From CAVRUZ01 sp963724495 (GTDB lineage Bacteria > Actinomycetota > Actinomycetes > Propionibacteriales > DAIQRJ01), in contig CAVRUZ010000009.1 of NCBI GenBank assembly GCA_963724495.1, forward strand, positions 1 to 64,000: a stretch of DNA of 64,000 nt, written 5' to 3'. The position numbers and the translations under genes were made by a program. The stretch's first letter is position 1, and each line of letters opens with the position of its first letter. The notes under the pieces are model-generated. The model had not been told where the DNA came from. It did not search any database and saw only the letters and a program-made list of their open reading frames with translations. Shown here piece by piece: positions 27,686-36,571 of the stretch.

Positions 27686-27748
27686 GGGCAAGAAGCGGTC
27701 GGACGCCGACAGCCGACCCATCAGCGAGGTCGGCCACAATGGGCGACC

Positions 27749-28924
27749 GTGACCAGTTCTCGCGCCGATCGGTTGTCCGGGCTGGGCACCACCGTCTTCG
27801 CCGAGATGTCGGCGATGGCGCTGGCGACCGAGTCGGTGAACCTGGGCCAGGGCTTTCCCGACACCGACGGTCCCGACAGCGTGCTGCAGGCCGCCAGCGA
27901 CGCGATGTTCTCCGGCCGGTACAACCAGTACCCGCCCGGCATCGGGGTGCCCGAGCTTCGCCATGCGGTGAGCGAGCACCAGCAGCGCTTCTACGACCTG
28001 CGCTACGACGCCGACACCGAGGTGCTGGTCACCGCCGGTGCCACCGAGGCCATCGCGGCCGCCCTGCTGTCCCTGGTGAACCCGGGCGACGAAGTCGTTG
28101 CGCTGGAGCCCTACTACGACTCCTACGCGGCCTGCATCGCGATGGCCGGCGGCGTGCGCCGTCCGGTGACCCTTCGTGCACCGGACTTCCGACTCGACGT
28201 CGATGCCCTGTACGCCGCGGTGACACCGCGCACCAAGCTGCTGCTGATCAACAGTCCGCACAATCCCACCGGCACCGTCTTGTCAGCAGACGAATACGCC
28301 GCGATCGCACGGGTGGCGCAGGAGCACGACCTGCTGGTCATCACCGACGAGGTCTACGAGCACCTGGTCTACGACGGCGCGCACCACATCCCGCTCGCGA
28401 CCCTGCCCGGTATGCGGGACCGGACGATCTCGATCTCGAGCTCGGGCAAGACGTTTTCCCTGACGGGCTGGAAGATCGGCTGGGTCTGCTCCTCGCCCGA
28501 GCTGGTCCGCACGGTCATGATGGCCAAGCAGTTCCTCACATACGTCTCTGGTGGTCCGTTCCAGCCGGCCATCGCGGGGGCGCTAGGCCTCGGCGACGAC
28601 TACTACCGGCAGCTCACGGCTGGCATGCAGGACAAGCGCGACCGGCTGTGCGACGGCCTCGAGGCGATCGGCTTCGAGGTGTTCCGCCCGCAGGGGACCT
28701 ACTTCGCCACCACCGACGTCCGCTCGCTCGGGTTCACCGATGGCGCGTCCTTCTGTGCCGAACTCCCGCACGCATGCCGGGTGGTGGCCATCCCGCACGA
28801 GGTGTTCTACGACCACACAGAAGTGGGCCGTCCGCTGGTGCGCTGGGCCTTCTGCAAGCGACACGAGACCTTGGACGAAGCCCTCGCCCGGCTCGCGTCC
28901 GGTCTTCCGCGGATGCGTCGTTGA
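27749..28924 (+). CDS. dapC: Class I/II aminotransferase, DapC-type
   Basis: 391 residues, PLP-dependent. It is closely similar in layout to mycobacterial DapC (N-succinyldiaminopimelate aminotransferase) in lysine/peptidoglycan precursor synthesis: VNLGQGFPDTDGP, VTAGATEAIAAAL, LINSPHNPTGTVLS, ITDEVYEHLVYD, and the PLP lysine in SISSSGKTFSLTGWKIGW. GTG 27749 (VTSSRADRLSG) fits the family start; the longer frame runs back into hairpin copy 2. Other fold-type I aminotransferases (methionine or kynurenine type) remain possible. Confidence 0.82.
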   Translation: MTSSRADRLSGLGTTVFAEMSAMALATESVNLGQGFPDTDGPDSVLQAASDAMFSGRYNQYPPGIGVPELRHAVSEHQQRFYDLRYDADTEVLVTAGATEAIAAALLSLVNPGDEVVALEPYYDSYAACIAMAGGVRRPVTLRAPDFRLDVDALYAAVTPRTKLLLINSPHNPTGTVLSADEYAAIARVAQEHDLLVITDEVYEHLVYDGAHHIPLATLPGMRDRTISISSSGKTFSLTGWKIGWVCSSPELVRTVMMAKQFLTYVSGGPFQPAIAGALGLGDDYYRQLTAGMQDKRDRLCDGLEAIGFEVFRPQGTYFATTDVRSLGFTDGASFCAELPHACRVVAIPHEVFYDHTEVGRPLVRWAFCKRHETLDEALARLASGLPRMRR

Positions 28925-28958
28925 GAGCCAATCAGCCCCAGATCAGGAGGATGCTGCC

Positions 28959-29459
28959 GTGGAAGACATCGACGCGTACGCCCGTGACCTCATCGACGCC
29001 AACCTGTACGTGACGCTCGGCACGGCCAACGGTGACGGCACTCCCTGGGTGTCTCCGGTGTACTTCGCCACCGCCGACTACGCCGCGTTCTACTGGATGT
29101 CGGCCAAAGATGCAGAGCACTCGCGCAACATCGCTCAGCGCCCGCTGATCAGCATGGTGATCTTCGACTCGCAGGTTCCGCCGTACCACGGTCGCGCCGT
29201 GTACCTGACAGCAACCGCGACCGAGCTGGCCGGCGACGATCTCGTACGTGCATTGGACATCTACCCAGGACCACCGAGCCGGGACGCGACTGGCGTCGAC
29301 CTGACCGACGTCATCCCACCCTCGCCATACCGCATGTACCGAGCCGACGTCACCGAGGCGTCCGTGTTGTGTCCGCGAGAGCCCCGACAGCCGTGCCACC
29401 TGCATGGGCTCATGGGCGATCACCGCACGCCCGTCACTCCTTGGCAACGCGGGACCTAG
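28959..29459 (+). CDS. PNPOx-like FMN/F420-binding split-barrel protein
   Basis: 166 residues with the pyridoxamine 5'-phosphate oxidase fold: YVTLGTANGDGTPWVSPVYF, then YWMSAKDAEHSRNIAQRP and YLTATATEL. These small proteins bind FMN, F420 or heme and reduce varied substrates; the exact activity is unknown. GTG 28959 is chosen because AGGAGG lies at 28945-28950; the longer frame overlaps dapC. It lies 34 bp after dapC and is probably in one operon with it. Confidence 0.82.
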   Translation: MEDIDAYARDLIDANLYVTLGTANGDGTPWVSPVYFATADYAAFYWMSAKDAEHSRNIAQRPLISMVIFDSQVPPYHGRAVYLTATATELAGDDLVRALDIYPGPPSRDATGVDLTDVIPPSPYRMYRADVTEASVLCPREPRQPCHLHGLMGDHRTPVTPWQRGT

Positions 29460-29478
29460 ACACACCGATCGGGACGGG

Positions 29479-30943
29479 TCAGCGCCGCGACGGCATCAGT
29501 GGCGGCTTCGAGTAGCGGAGGTGCCGTCGCTCTCTGCAGGCGGGATCGACGTCGATCGGTGGGCGTACCTGCGGCAGGCCGTCGCGCGCGATCTCGATCT
29601 CCCACTGGTCTCCGGGCGGTACATGCGGATCCGGTTCGACCAGGCGATGGTGGTACGGACACAGCAGAACTCCGTTGGCGAGGCTCGTCTCCCCGCCGTC
29701 CCACCACGGTTGGACGTGGTGCGCATCGCAGGCTGCCGGCGGCGCATCACAGCCGGGGAAGGCACAACCGCGGTCGCGTGCGTTGAGTGCCTGCCGCAGC
29801 TCCCCGCCGAAGAAGCGGCTGGCTCTGCCCACCGACAGCGGAACTCCCTTGAGATCCAGAGCGATCAACCCGATCAGGGCGTCACACGCCAGGCGTCGTG
29901 CCGTGTTCGCAGACACCGGTCGATCGTCGCTCAGCAGTCCGTGGCCCGGCTCGCCCACGAGAACCTCTAGCGGGACAAGCAGATTCACCCGAGGACGGTC
30001 TGCGCCACGACTCGGGGCGTCACCTGAATCGGCATAGCAGTGGACGATCTCCATCAGTGCATCGGCGCGCTTCTGCGTTGCCGACCTGTCGTCGCCTGCC
30101 TCGACACCCCCGGAACCGGGCCTTGGCCGCGCCACGAGCGAGTCGACCAGGAGCCGAAGGTGTCCACCCTCCACCGGTGGGAGCACACCCCTCAGCCCGA
30201 CTCCACCCGTGGCGGGATCGTCGTAGAACCAGAGCGATCGGCCTGCATCTGCCTCCGCGTCGAGTCTGCGAACGGCAGCTTCGGCATCTGCCTCAGCTAC
30301 CTCGGGGGCCAGGAGCTCGACGACTAGGTTGGCGGCCATCCTCAGGTCGCGCGGATTGTGGCTACGCGCGAGTTCGACGAGGTCACGCTCTGCCCGGTGC
30401 ACACTCTCCACCGGAAGTTCCTCAGGGAGCTTGCGCATGGTCGCCACGACCGCTTCGGCCTGCTCCATCGACACGGCTCCGGCGGCAAGCGCCGCACCAA
30501 CAACGGTGAACTTCTCCCGGAGCAGCCGCCCGAGCCGGACGAGTTCGCGTGCTCGCTCTACCGACACCACGTTCAGGTGATGCGCCAGGAAGGTCGACGT
30601 CTGGAGTTGATGTCTGCCGATCGTGGCGCGGCGAGCTTCAGCCTCGGCTATCAGTCGCAGAGTCGACGCCTGCGCCATGGCCTGAACGGCCTGCCCAGCC
30701 TCGAGAAGTCCGAGGAGGTCGTGATCACCAAGACCGTCGAGATCGGCGTGGACGAGCGACTCGAGTGCGGAGCGTGCATCGCTGACCGCAACCCTCGCCG
30801 ATCGCAATGCAGCTGCGAGCCTCGTCGTCGAACAGATCGAAGGCCTCGGACCCGAGGACCCACGTGTCCTCGAGCTCCGCCCAGAGCGCGGCATCGTCAG
30901 GTACGGACTCCGAGAGTCTCGATCCCTTCGACGAGTCGAACAT
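29479..30943 (-). CDS. DUF222/HNH endonuclease, 13E12 repeat family, one frameshift
   Basis: About 487 residues when joined. The N-terminal helical DUF222 domain (LLGLLEAGQAVQAMAQASTLR, LNVVSVERARELVRLGRLL) is followed by a C-terminal HNH nuclease (CAFPGCDAPPAACDAHHV, LANGVLLCPYHHRLVEPD) whose metal-binding Cys and His residues are all present. The first 40 codons (MFDSSKGSRLSESVPDDAAL...) are in a different frame, joined near 30822 by one extra base. Members of this family in mycobacteria are DNA-damage-induced repeats of unknown role. The start codon ATG 30943 lies inside a LexA box, so SOS control is likely here as well. Confidence 0.85.
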
Positions 30944-30951
30944 GTGTTCGA
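30936..30951 (-). promoter_or_regulatory. LexA (SOS) box over the 13E12 start codon
   Basis: TCGAAC-ATGT-GTTCGA is a perfect 16-bp palindromic match to the actinobacterial LexA consensus TCGAAC-N4-GTTCGA. It covers the ATG of the HNH gene at 30941-30943. LexA bound here would block the start of transcription or very early elongation, and DNA damage would release it. The match is exact, so chance is unlikely in a 64-kb window. Confidence 0.85.
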
Positions 30952-31065
30952 TTGTACTGAGTTTCCTCTGCCTGCACAAGGGTGTCTCGGTCGATTACCC
31001 CTGCGAAGTCTGACGCTTGCAACCCCCGCGCTCGCCCTCGATCCACGATGCGCAAGGGTTGGCTG

Positions 31066-31734
31066 ATGAGCACAGAGACGCTGACTGGAAAGCAGGTTGC
31101 CGAGGCCGGCCTCGACGGCTGGGCCTTCCTCCTGTCCTACGGGGCGGGTTCGCTCCAGACCCGCATCCGCACCAAGGACTTCGCCACCGGACTCCAGATC
31201 GTCAACGCGATCGGGGCGGCGGCGGAAGAGATGGACCACCATCCCGACATCGACCTCCGCTATTCCCGCGTAGACGTCCGGATGACCAGCCACGACTCAG
31301 GTGGTGTGACGAAACGCGACCTGAAGCTCGCCCGCCGCGTCACCGAGATCGCCGAAGCCGCAGGCACGAAGGTGGAGTGCGACACCATCTCCCTGCTCGA
31401 ACTGGCCTTGGACACCCCGCACTACGACAAGCTCGGCCCGTTCTGGGCGGCGGTGATGGGCGGGGAGCACGTGACGGGCGACGGCTTCGCCGACGTGGGC
31501 GACCCGAACCAGGCGCTGCCGCTGATCTGGTTCCAGCGCTCCGGCAGCGAGGAGCCCAGGCAGCGCTGGCACGCCGACGTCTGGGTCGATCCGGCCCAGG
31601 TGCAGCCGCGAATCGACGCGGCACTCGCCGCCGGCGGGACTCTTGTCAGCGACGCGGAGGCGCCGTCATTCTGGGTGCTGTCTGATCAGGACGGCAACAA
31701 GGTCTGCCTGTGCACCTGGCAGTCGCGCGACTGA
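31066..31734 (+). CDS. Pterin-4a-carbinolamine dehydratase fused to a VOC/glyoxalase domain
   Basis: 222 residues. Residues about 10-105 form a PCD-like domain (GWAFLLSYGAGSLQTRIRTK, then EEMDHHPDIDLRYSRVDVRM, with the H-H-P catalytic block). Residues about 110-220 form a VOC domain (LLELALDTPHYDKLGPFWAA, LPLIWFQR, WHADVWVDPAQ, FWVLSDQDGNKVCLCTW). PCD enzymes dehydrate 4a-hydroxytetrahydropterin; the VOC half adds a possible metal site. ATG 31066 follows AAGGG at 31053-31057. The fusion occurs in actinobacteria, and its joint function is not established. Confidence 0.82.
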   Translation: MSTETLTGKQVAEAGLDGWAFLLSYGAGSLQTRIRTKDFATGLQIVNAIGAAAEEMDHHPDIDLRYSRVDVRMTSHDSGGVTKRDLKLARRVTEIAEAAGTKVECDTISLLELALDTPHYDKLGPFWAAVMGGEHVTGDGFADVGDPNQALPLIWFQRSGSEEPRQRWHADVWVDPAQVQPRIDAALAAGGTLVSDAEAPSFWVLSDQDGNKVCLCTWQSRD

Positions 31735-31743
31735 GAGTCGGCA

Positions 31744-34182
31744 TCAGCTCAAGCTGAGCTCCAGCGAGTCACCCATGGCCAACGCCTTGGACTCCAACCG
31801 TGCGGAGCCGACCCCGGGAATCGTCAGTGCTGACAGGGTCAACTCGCCCCCGAGCACTCGCAGAGTCGCTTCGCTCCCTTCGGTGGCGACCGTGCCCCAC
31901 GCATCACCAGTACTGAAGAACTGCGAACCTGAAGCGATCGTCATGGTCTGATCGACACCGTCGTAGTGAAAGGTCGAGAGGGCAAGCAACATTCCCCAGC
32001 TCGCCATGGCACGCGCGTAGTGGTGACCGCACTCCGCCTCGTCGTAGGGGTTGCGCCGGCGACCGTCGTACCGCTCCCGGATGTCGGCGACCACACGCAG
32101 CGCCTCGTCGATGTCGCCCTCGTAGGCCAGACCTGCGGCGAGCGTGTACTCGAATCCCGTCATCACCTCGGTGAAATAGCTGAACGGCTCCTTAGGTCGC
32201 TCGCCGTGCGGATAGCTCGCCATCAGCACGGCTGTCTCGTCACCGAGGACGTAGGACCGCATCACGTTGTTGTGATCGAAGAATCCCTCGCGCCGGTTGA
32301 ACTTCACCACCGAGCGGAGCGCGGTCGTCATCTGCTCCTTGTCCAGCAGGTGTCCGAGGCCCGCCACGTGCGCCAGGAACTGGCCCACCAGTTGGTCGAT
32401 CAAGCAGCCGGCGCCCAGCTGCAGCGCCGGTGTGAGACCGGAGATCGCCAGGCCTGGTGCGGCATGGTCCGACGTCTGCACCTTGTGCTCGTAGTAGTCG
32501 CCGTTGAAGAGGTTGGCCTCGGTCCAGTCCCGGCCGCGATCGGCAAGGTCGGTGCACTTCGAGGCGAAGGAGTCGTCGCCGACGTAGGTGGCCATCGCTG
32601 CGGCGGACCTCAGCGCGGCCAGGTACCAGACCTCCATCTGCGGGTTGGGCCCGTGGTACTCCACGTCCATCGTGTTGTGCTGCACGCCTTCCATCACGCC
32701 GTCGACGTCGGCGTCCCAGCCACCAGGAACCCAGCAGAACTCCAGGGCGGCTCGTGCGCGAGGCCAGTGGCGGCGGAGGAAGGCGTCATCGCCGCTCAGC
32801 CTCCATTCCCTGTAGAGCTTGATGATGCAGCCCATCTGGCCGTCGGCGGCTGCGACCTGCCACTCCTGCGCGCTATCGGCGAGAGGCAGGCCGACGCGAA
32901 AGCTCATGAAGCCGGAGTCCGTGGTGGCCTGCTCGAGTTCGACTTCACGCATTGACCGGGCGAGTTCGCCGAAGAGGAACGGCGTCGCCTGCTCGTAGTT
33001 CCAGACGTGCGTGCAGCTGCCGGAGCAGCAACCGACGTCGTCATTGCACCCTTCCCAGCCGAAGAACCGTCCGTCATCCGTGCGGAAACAGGTCTGGGTA
33101 CGCAACGTCGAGACATTGGCGAGCGCGGCCTCCTTCACCACGTCAGGGAGGTCGGATCCCCAATAGGCCTTGACGAATTCCTCCGTCCGCACTCGCAGGT
33201 CCTCGAGTCTCGGCACGACTGCGGAGAGCACGGACGCGCTGTCGTCGAAGAGCGTCGTGTAGTGGTTCGTCACAGTTGGCTCGGCATCCGCCCATGAGCC
33301 TCGGTCGGGGAACCGCCACGACATCAGCAGCCTGACAGTTGTCGTCTCTCCTGCTTGCAGAGTTCGACGTTCGCAGACAGACCCGACAGGACGGCGTACG
33401 CCAGCCGGCCGCTCGTCGAGTGCGCCGTCATCCAGCAGGTCGTCGGCGAAGTCCAGCGCCGGGCCACCCCAGGTCAGCTCGGCCCAGTTGGTCCGCCGGC
33501 TGACGTCTTGGCCGTCCACCACGGCGATCGCGATGTCGCCCGTGTCCTCCGGCAGCCCGCCCTCGCCTGGTTGCAGGTGCACTCCCGCATAGCCAGCACC
33601 CTCGATCAGGGTGTTGTGCCCCACCGGAGCCTCCGCTCCCCGACGCATCGCTCCGAGGGTGTTGCGCAGGTTGAAGGCCAGGGACACCGACAGTTCCTCG
33701 TCGGTGACGTTCACGAGAGTGACGTCGAAGACAGCCAGGGGCAGGCTGGAACTCTCCACGTCCACAGGGATGAACGGGTTCCAGGCTTCCACGGCGGCGG
33801 CAACCGGGAAGTGCGGATCGGTCAGCTGGACGCGCCCGAAGGGGTAGGCCGTGAGGTACTCCGCCTGGCGGAATCGCGGGAGTCCGTGGTTGTGGGCCGG
33901 CGACCCGCTCGAACCTTCGTACTCCGACGGATCGAGTGGCCCTTCCAGCACCTTCAGGGCGGGTGCTCGGTCGGCACCGGCCACGCGAACGATCAACGAC
34001 GCGATGTCGGGAACGAAGCCCTTCGCCGGCCGGTTCGCGATCTCGACATCCCGTAGGTCACCCCTTCCGCCGAACCCGATCGTGCCGGTTCCGATCCCTC
34101 CTACCGGGAGGCTGACGCGGTGCAGGTGGTCGGCGTCGAAGCGGCGGACGACCGGCCAGCTCGGAGACGGTAGCGATGTCAT
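31744..34182 (-). CDS. GH116-like beta-glucosidase/glucosylceramidase (DUF608)
   Basis: 812 residues, no signal peptide. The N-terminal beta-sandwich carries SLPVGGIGTGTIGFGGRGD and DVEIANRP, typical of the GBA2/GH116 family. The C-terminal (alpha/alpha)6 domain includes SCTHVWNYEQATPFLF, GCIIKLYREWRLSGDDAFL and EAECGHHYARAMASWG. It probably hydrolyses beta-glucosides or related beta-linked sugars in the cytosol. ATG 34182 is the natural start; the 140 codons upstream in the same frame are not protein-like. It is convergent with the PCD-VOC gene and divergent from add. Confidence 0.85.
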   Translation of the reverse strand: MTSLPSPSWPVVRRFDADHLHRVSLPVGGIGTGTIGFGGRGDLRDVEIANRPAKGFVPDIASLIVRVAGADRAPALKVLEGPLDPSEYEGSSGSPAHNHGLPRFRQAEYLTAYPFGRVQLTDPHFPVAAAVEAWNPFIPVDVESSSLPLAVFDVTLVNVTDEELSVSLAFNLRNTLGAMRRGAEAPVGHNTLIEGAGYAGVHLQPGEGGLPEDTGDIAIAVVDGQDVSRRTNWAELTWGGPALDFADDLLDDGALDERPAGVRRPVGSVCERRTLQAGETTTVRLLMSWRFPDRGSWADAEPTVTNHYTTLFDDSASVLSAVVPRLEDLRVRTEEFVKAYWGSDLPDVVKEAALANVSTLRTQTCFRTDDGRFFGWEGCNDDVGCCSGSCTHVWNYEQATPFLFGELARSMREVELEQATTDSGFMSFRVGLPLADSAQEWQVAAADGQMGCIIKLYREWRLSGDDAFLRRHWPRARAALEFCWVPGGWDADVDGVMEGVQHNTMDVEYHGPNPQMEVWYLAALRSAAAMATYVGDDSFASKCTDLADRGRDWTEANLFNGDYYEHKVQTSDHAAPGLAISGLTPALQLGAGCLIDQLVGQFLAHVAGLGHLLDKEQMTTALRSVVKFNRREGFFDHNNVMRSYVLGDETAVLMASYPHGERPKEPFSYFTEVMTGFEYTLAAGLAYEGDIDEALRVVADIRERYDGRRRNPYDEAECGHHYARAMASWGMLLALSTFHYDGVDQTMTIASGSQFFSTGDAWGTVATEGSEATLRVLGGELTLSALTIPGVGSARLESKALAMGDSLELSLS

Positions 34183-34278
34183 CGCAGGAGCTAAGCACCT
34201 GGCGTGGTGCCCGTCGCCCACAGCCACCAGGCAACCGGACCAGGACCGGCCACGACGGCCCGCGATACGGTCGCGCGC

Positions 34279-35304
34279 GTGCCGACCGAGTACCCCGACG
34301 CCTTCATCGCCGGCCTGCCGAAGGTCGAGTTGCACGTCCACCTGCAGGGCGCCGCCTCTGTCGACACGGTCCTGGAGTTGTCGCGACGCCACCCTGCCGC
34401 TGGGCTGCCGACCGAGCGGGACGAGCTGATGGCCTTCTACCGCTTCACCGACTTCGCCCACTTCATCGAGGTCTACATCGCCGTGAACCGCCTGGTGCGG
34501 AGTCCGGACGACGTGCTCGCGCTCGTCGTGGGCCTGGCCCGAGACCTCGTTGCCCAGCAGGTGCGCTATGCCGAGGTCACCGTGACGCCGTATTCGCATC
34601 TGCTGCACGGGATGGCCGGGCAGGCGGTCGCGGATGCACTGTCAGCCGGGCGAACAGAGGCAGCACGACTGGGCATCGAACTCGCATGGGTGTTCGACAT
34701 TCCCGGTGAAGCCGGACTGGTCGCCGCCGACCAGACCATCGATTGGGTGGAGTCGTTCGCGCCGGACGGTTCTGTCGGCTTCGGCCTCGGCGGTCCCGAG
34801 ATCGGTGTCCCGCGGCCCCAGTTCGCCCCGCACTTCCAGCGCGCGAATGCGCTCGGCCTGGTGAGCCTCCCGCATGCCGGCGAGACGACCGGCCCCGAGA
34901 CCGTGTGGGACGCGCTGACCGACCTGAACGCCCGTCGCGTCGGTCACGGCATCGCCGCCGCTGATGATCCGGCGCTGATGCAGCACCTGGCGGACAACGA
35001 CATCGCCCTCGAGGTCTGCCCGACGAGCAACGTGTGCACGCGCGCGGTCGACAGCCTCGAGAGCCACCCGTGGCCGGTGCTGGCGGAGGCGGGCGTGCCG
35101 TTGACGCTGAACAGCGACGATCCCGGCATGTTCTCCACGACGCTCAACCGGGAGTACGAGGTCGCACGCGAGCACTTCGGCCTGACGAACGCCGGCCTCG
35201 CCGATCTCGTGCGAGCAGCCATCCGGTACTCCCTCGCCACCGACAGCACCAAGCACGCCCTGCTGGCCGAGGTCGACGCCTTCGCGAGCGCCACGCCCGA
35301 CTGA
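34279..35304 (+). CDS. add: Adenosine deaminase-family purine deaminase
   Basis: 341 residues, a zinc TIM-barrel enzyme. The metal and catalytic residues are visible: first His pair in KVELHVHLQGA, His in VSLPHAGETTG, RRVGHGIAAADD, CPTSNVCT and Asp pair in LTLNSDDPGMF. It deaminates adenosine or a related purine (deoxyadenosine or aminofutalosine forms share this fold). GTG 34279 (VPTEYPDAFIAGLPK) fits the usual N-terminus. A strong hairpin follows the stop by seven bases. Confidence 0.88.
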   Translation: MPTEYPDAFIAGLPKVELHVHLQGAASVDTVLELSRRHPAAGLPTERDELMAFYRFTDFAHFIEVYIAVNRLVRSPDDVLALVVGLARDLVAQQVRYAEVTVTPYSHLLHGMAGQAVADALSAGRTEAARLGIELAWVFDIPGEAGLVAADQTIDWVESFAPDGSVGFGLGGPEIGVPRPQFAPHFQRANALGLVSLPHAGETTGPETVWDALTDLNARRVGHGIAAADDPALMQHLADNDIALEVCPTSNVCTRAVDSLESHPWPVLAEAGVPLTLNSDDPGMFSTTLNREYEVAREHFGLTNAGLADLVRAAIRYSLATDSTKHALLAEVDAFASATPD

Positions 35305-35310
35305 CCGCAT

Positions 35311-35367
35311 CGAGTGGGCACGAATCGGGGTTATGGGCGGGTCATAACCCCGATTTGTGCGCACTCG
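35311..35367 (+). terminator. Hairpin A, 25-bp stem downstream of add
   Basis: Left arm 35311-35335 and right arm 35343-35367 pair at 23 of 25 positions around a 7-base loop (GGCGGGT). Outer ends are CGAGTGGGC... and ...GCACTCG. It starts seven bases after the add stop and 34 bases before the next gene. There is no T-tract, so it would be a non-canonical terminator, or a repetitive palindrome: hairpin B at 36507 shares the GAGTGGGC end. Confidence 0.6.
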
Positions 35368-35401
35368 GCGGGCCTCGCGCGTCGGTGACGTGCCGTAGAA
35401 C

Positions 35402-36481
35402 ATGCGCATGACCCGTCGCATCAGCATGCGCGAGTGGAACCGCACCCTGCTGTCGCGCCAGTTCCTGCTGGAGCGGGTCGACCTGCCGGCCATGGAGGTC
35501 CTCGACCGGTGCGTTGGGCTGCAGTCGCAGGAACCGCAGGCGGCGTTCTTCGGGCTGTGGTCGCGGATCGAGGGCTTTCGGCCGGCCGAACTCGATGCCC
35601 TGATGACCGAGCGCCAGGTCGTGCGGATGGCCTCGTTGCGCAGCACGGTGTTCCTGATGTCGACCGAGGACGCGCGGTGGGTCCGACCGACCGGCCAACC
35701 GGCTCTGGATGCGGAACTGGCCTTCCATGCCAAGGACCTCCAGGGCGCCCAGCCCGACGAGGTCGTCCAGGCCGGTCGAACTCTGCTCACCGGAACCGAG
35801 CTGTCGGTCCGCAAGCTCGCTCAACTCCTGGGCGAACGGTGGCCGGGGGAGCCACCCTCCGCCCTCTCGGCGATCGTGCGCGCGGCGTTGCCTCTGGTGC
35901 AGGTCCCGCCTCGCGGACTGTGGCGCCGAAGTGGCGCGACCACCTACCGGCACCTGGACGAGTGGGCACCCGGCGTGCCTGCGTTCTCCGGCGACGGTGC
36001 CCGGCAGCAGCTGATCCGCCTCTATCTCAGGGGATTCGGTCCGTCGACGGTCAACGGCATCCAGACCTGGGCACGCCTGACCAAGCTGACCGGACTGGTC
36101 GACGCGATGGTCAAGAGCGGCGAGGTCGTCCCGATCGAAGGACCAGAAGGCGAGAAGCTGTTCGACCTGGCCGGTCTGGAGATCGTCGATGGCGACACGC
36201 CAGCGCCGGTTCGGCTCCTCGCACCGTTCGACAATGTCGTAGTGGCGCAGGCCGACCGTCGGCGCGTCGTCGACCAGGACGTGTTTCCCGGACTGGTCAC
36301 GGCCAACGGCCAGTCCCCGGGCTTCGTGCTGGTCGACGGGCGAGTCGTCGGTGCCTGGAAGCCGCCCGGCCTCACCCGCCGGACCGATGTCGAGCTCGAG
36401 TACCTCGCGCCCGTCACTGCCCGCAACCGCAAGAAGGTGGCCGCGGAAGTCGACCGGCTCACCGCCTTCTGCAAGGCCTAG
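35402..36481 (+). CDS. Winged-helix protein of the AlkZ/YcaQ-like (HTH_42) family
   Basis: 359 residues. The N-terminal part has the LQSQEPQAAFFGLWSRI block, with the Gln-x-Gln motif used for catalysis by AlkZ-type DNA glycosylases. SLRSTVFLMSTEDARWVRP and TYRHLDEWAPGVPAFSGDG follow; the C-terminal part has RLLAPFDNVVVAQADRRRVV and LVDGRVVGAWK. Characterised relatives excise alkylated bases or unhook interstrand crosslinks; others lack known activity. Intact Gln residues favour a glycosylase, but this is inference. The gene is bracketed by hairpins A and B. Confidence 0.8.
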   Translation: MRMTRRISMREWNRTLLSRQFLLERVDLPAMEVLDRCVGLQSQEPQAAFFGLWSRIEGFRPAELDALMTERQVVRMASLRSTVFLMSTEDARWVRPTGQPALDAELAFHAKDLQGAQPDEVVQAGRTLLTGTELSVRKLAQLLGERWPGEPPSALSAIVRAALPLVQVPPRGLWRRSGATTYRHLDEWAPGVPAFSGDGARQQLIRLYLRGFGPSTVNGIQTWARLTKLTGLVDAMVKSGEVVPIEGPEGEKLFDLAGLEIVDGDTPAPVRLLAPFDNVVVAQADRRRVVDQDVFPGLVTANGQSPGFVLVDGRVVGAWKPPGLTRRTDVELEYLAPVTARNRKKVAAEVDRLTAFCKA

Positions 36482-36506
36482 GCACGCGCCGCCGCCCCAA
36501 CGCGTC

Positions 36507-36558
36507 GAGTGGGCGCAATCTGTTGCCTGCGGCGCTGCAGCACAGATTGCGCCCACTC
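36507..36558. terminator. Hairpin B between convergent genes
   Basis: GAGTGGGCGCAATCTGT at 36507-36523 pairs perfectly (17 of 17) with 36542-36558 around an 18-base loop, which itself contains TGC/GCA pairing. It separates the AlkZ-like gene from convergent clpB, a usual place for a bidirectional terminator. The outer GAGTGGGC is shared with hairpin A, while the inner stems differ. Confidence 0.6.
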
Positions 36559-36571
36559 AACGGAGGTGCGG

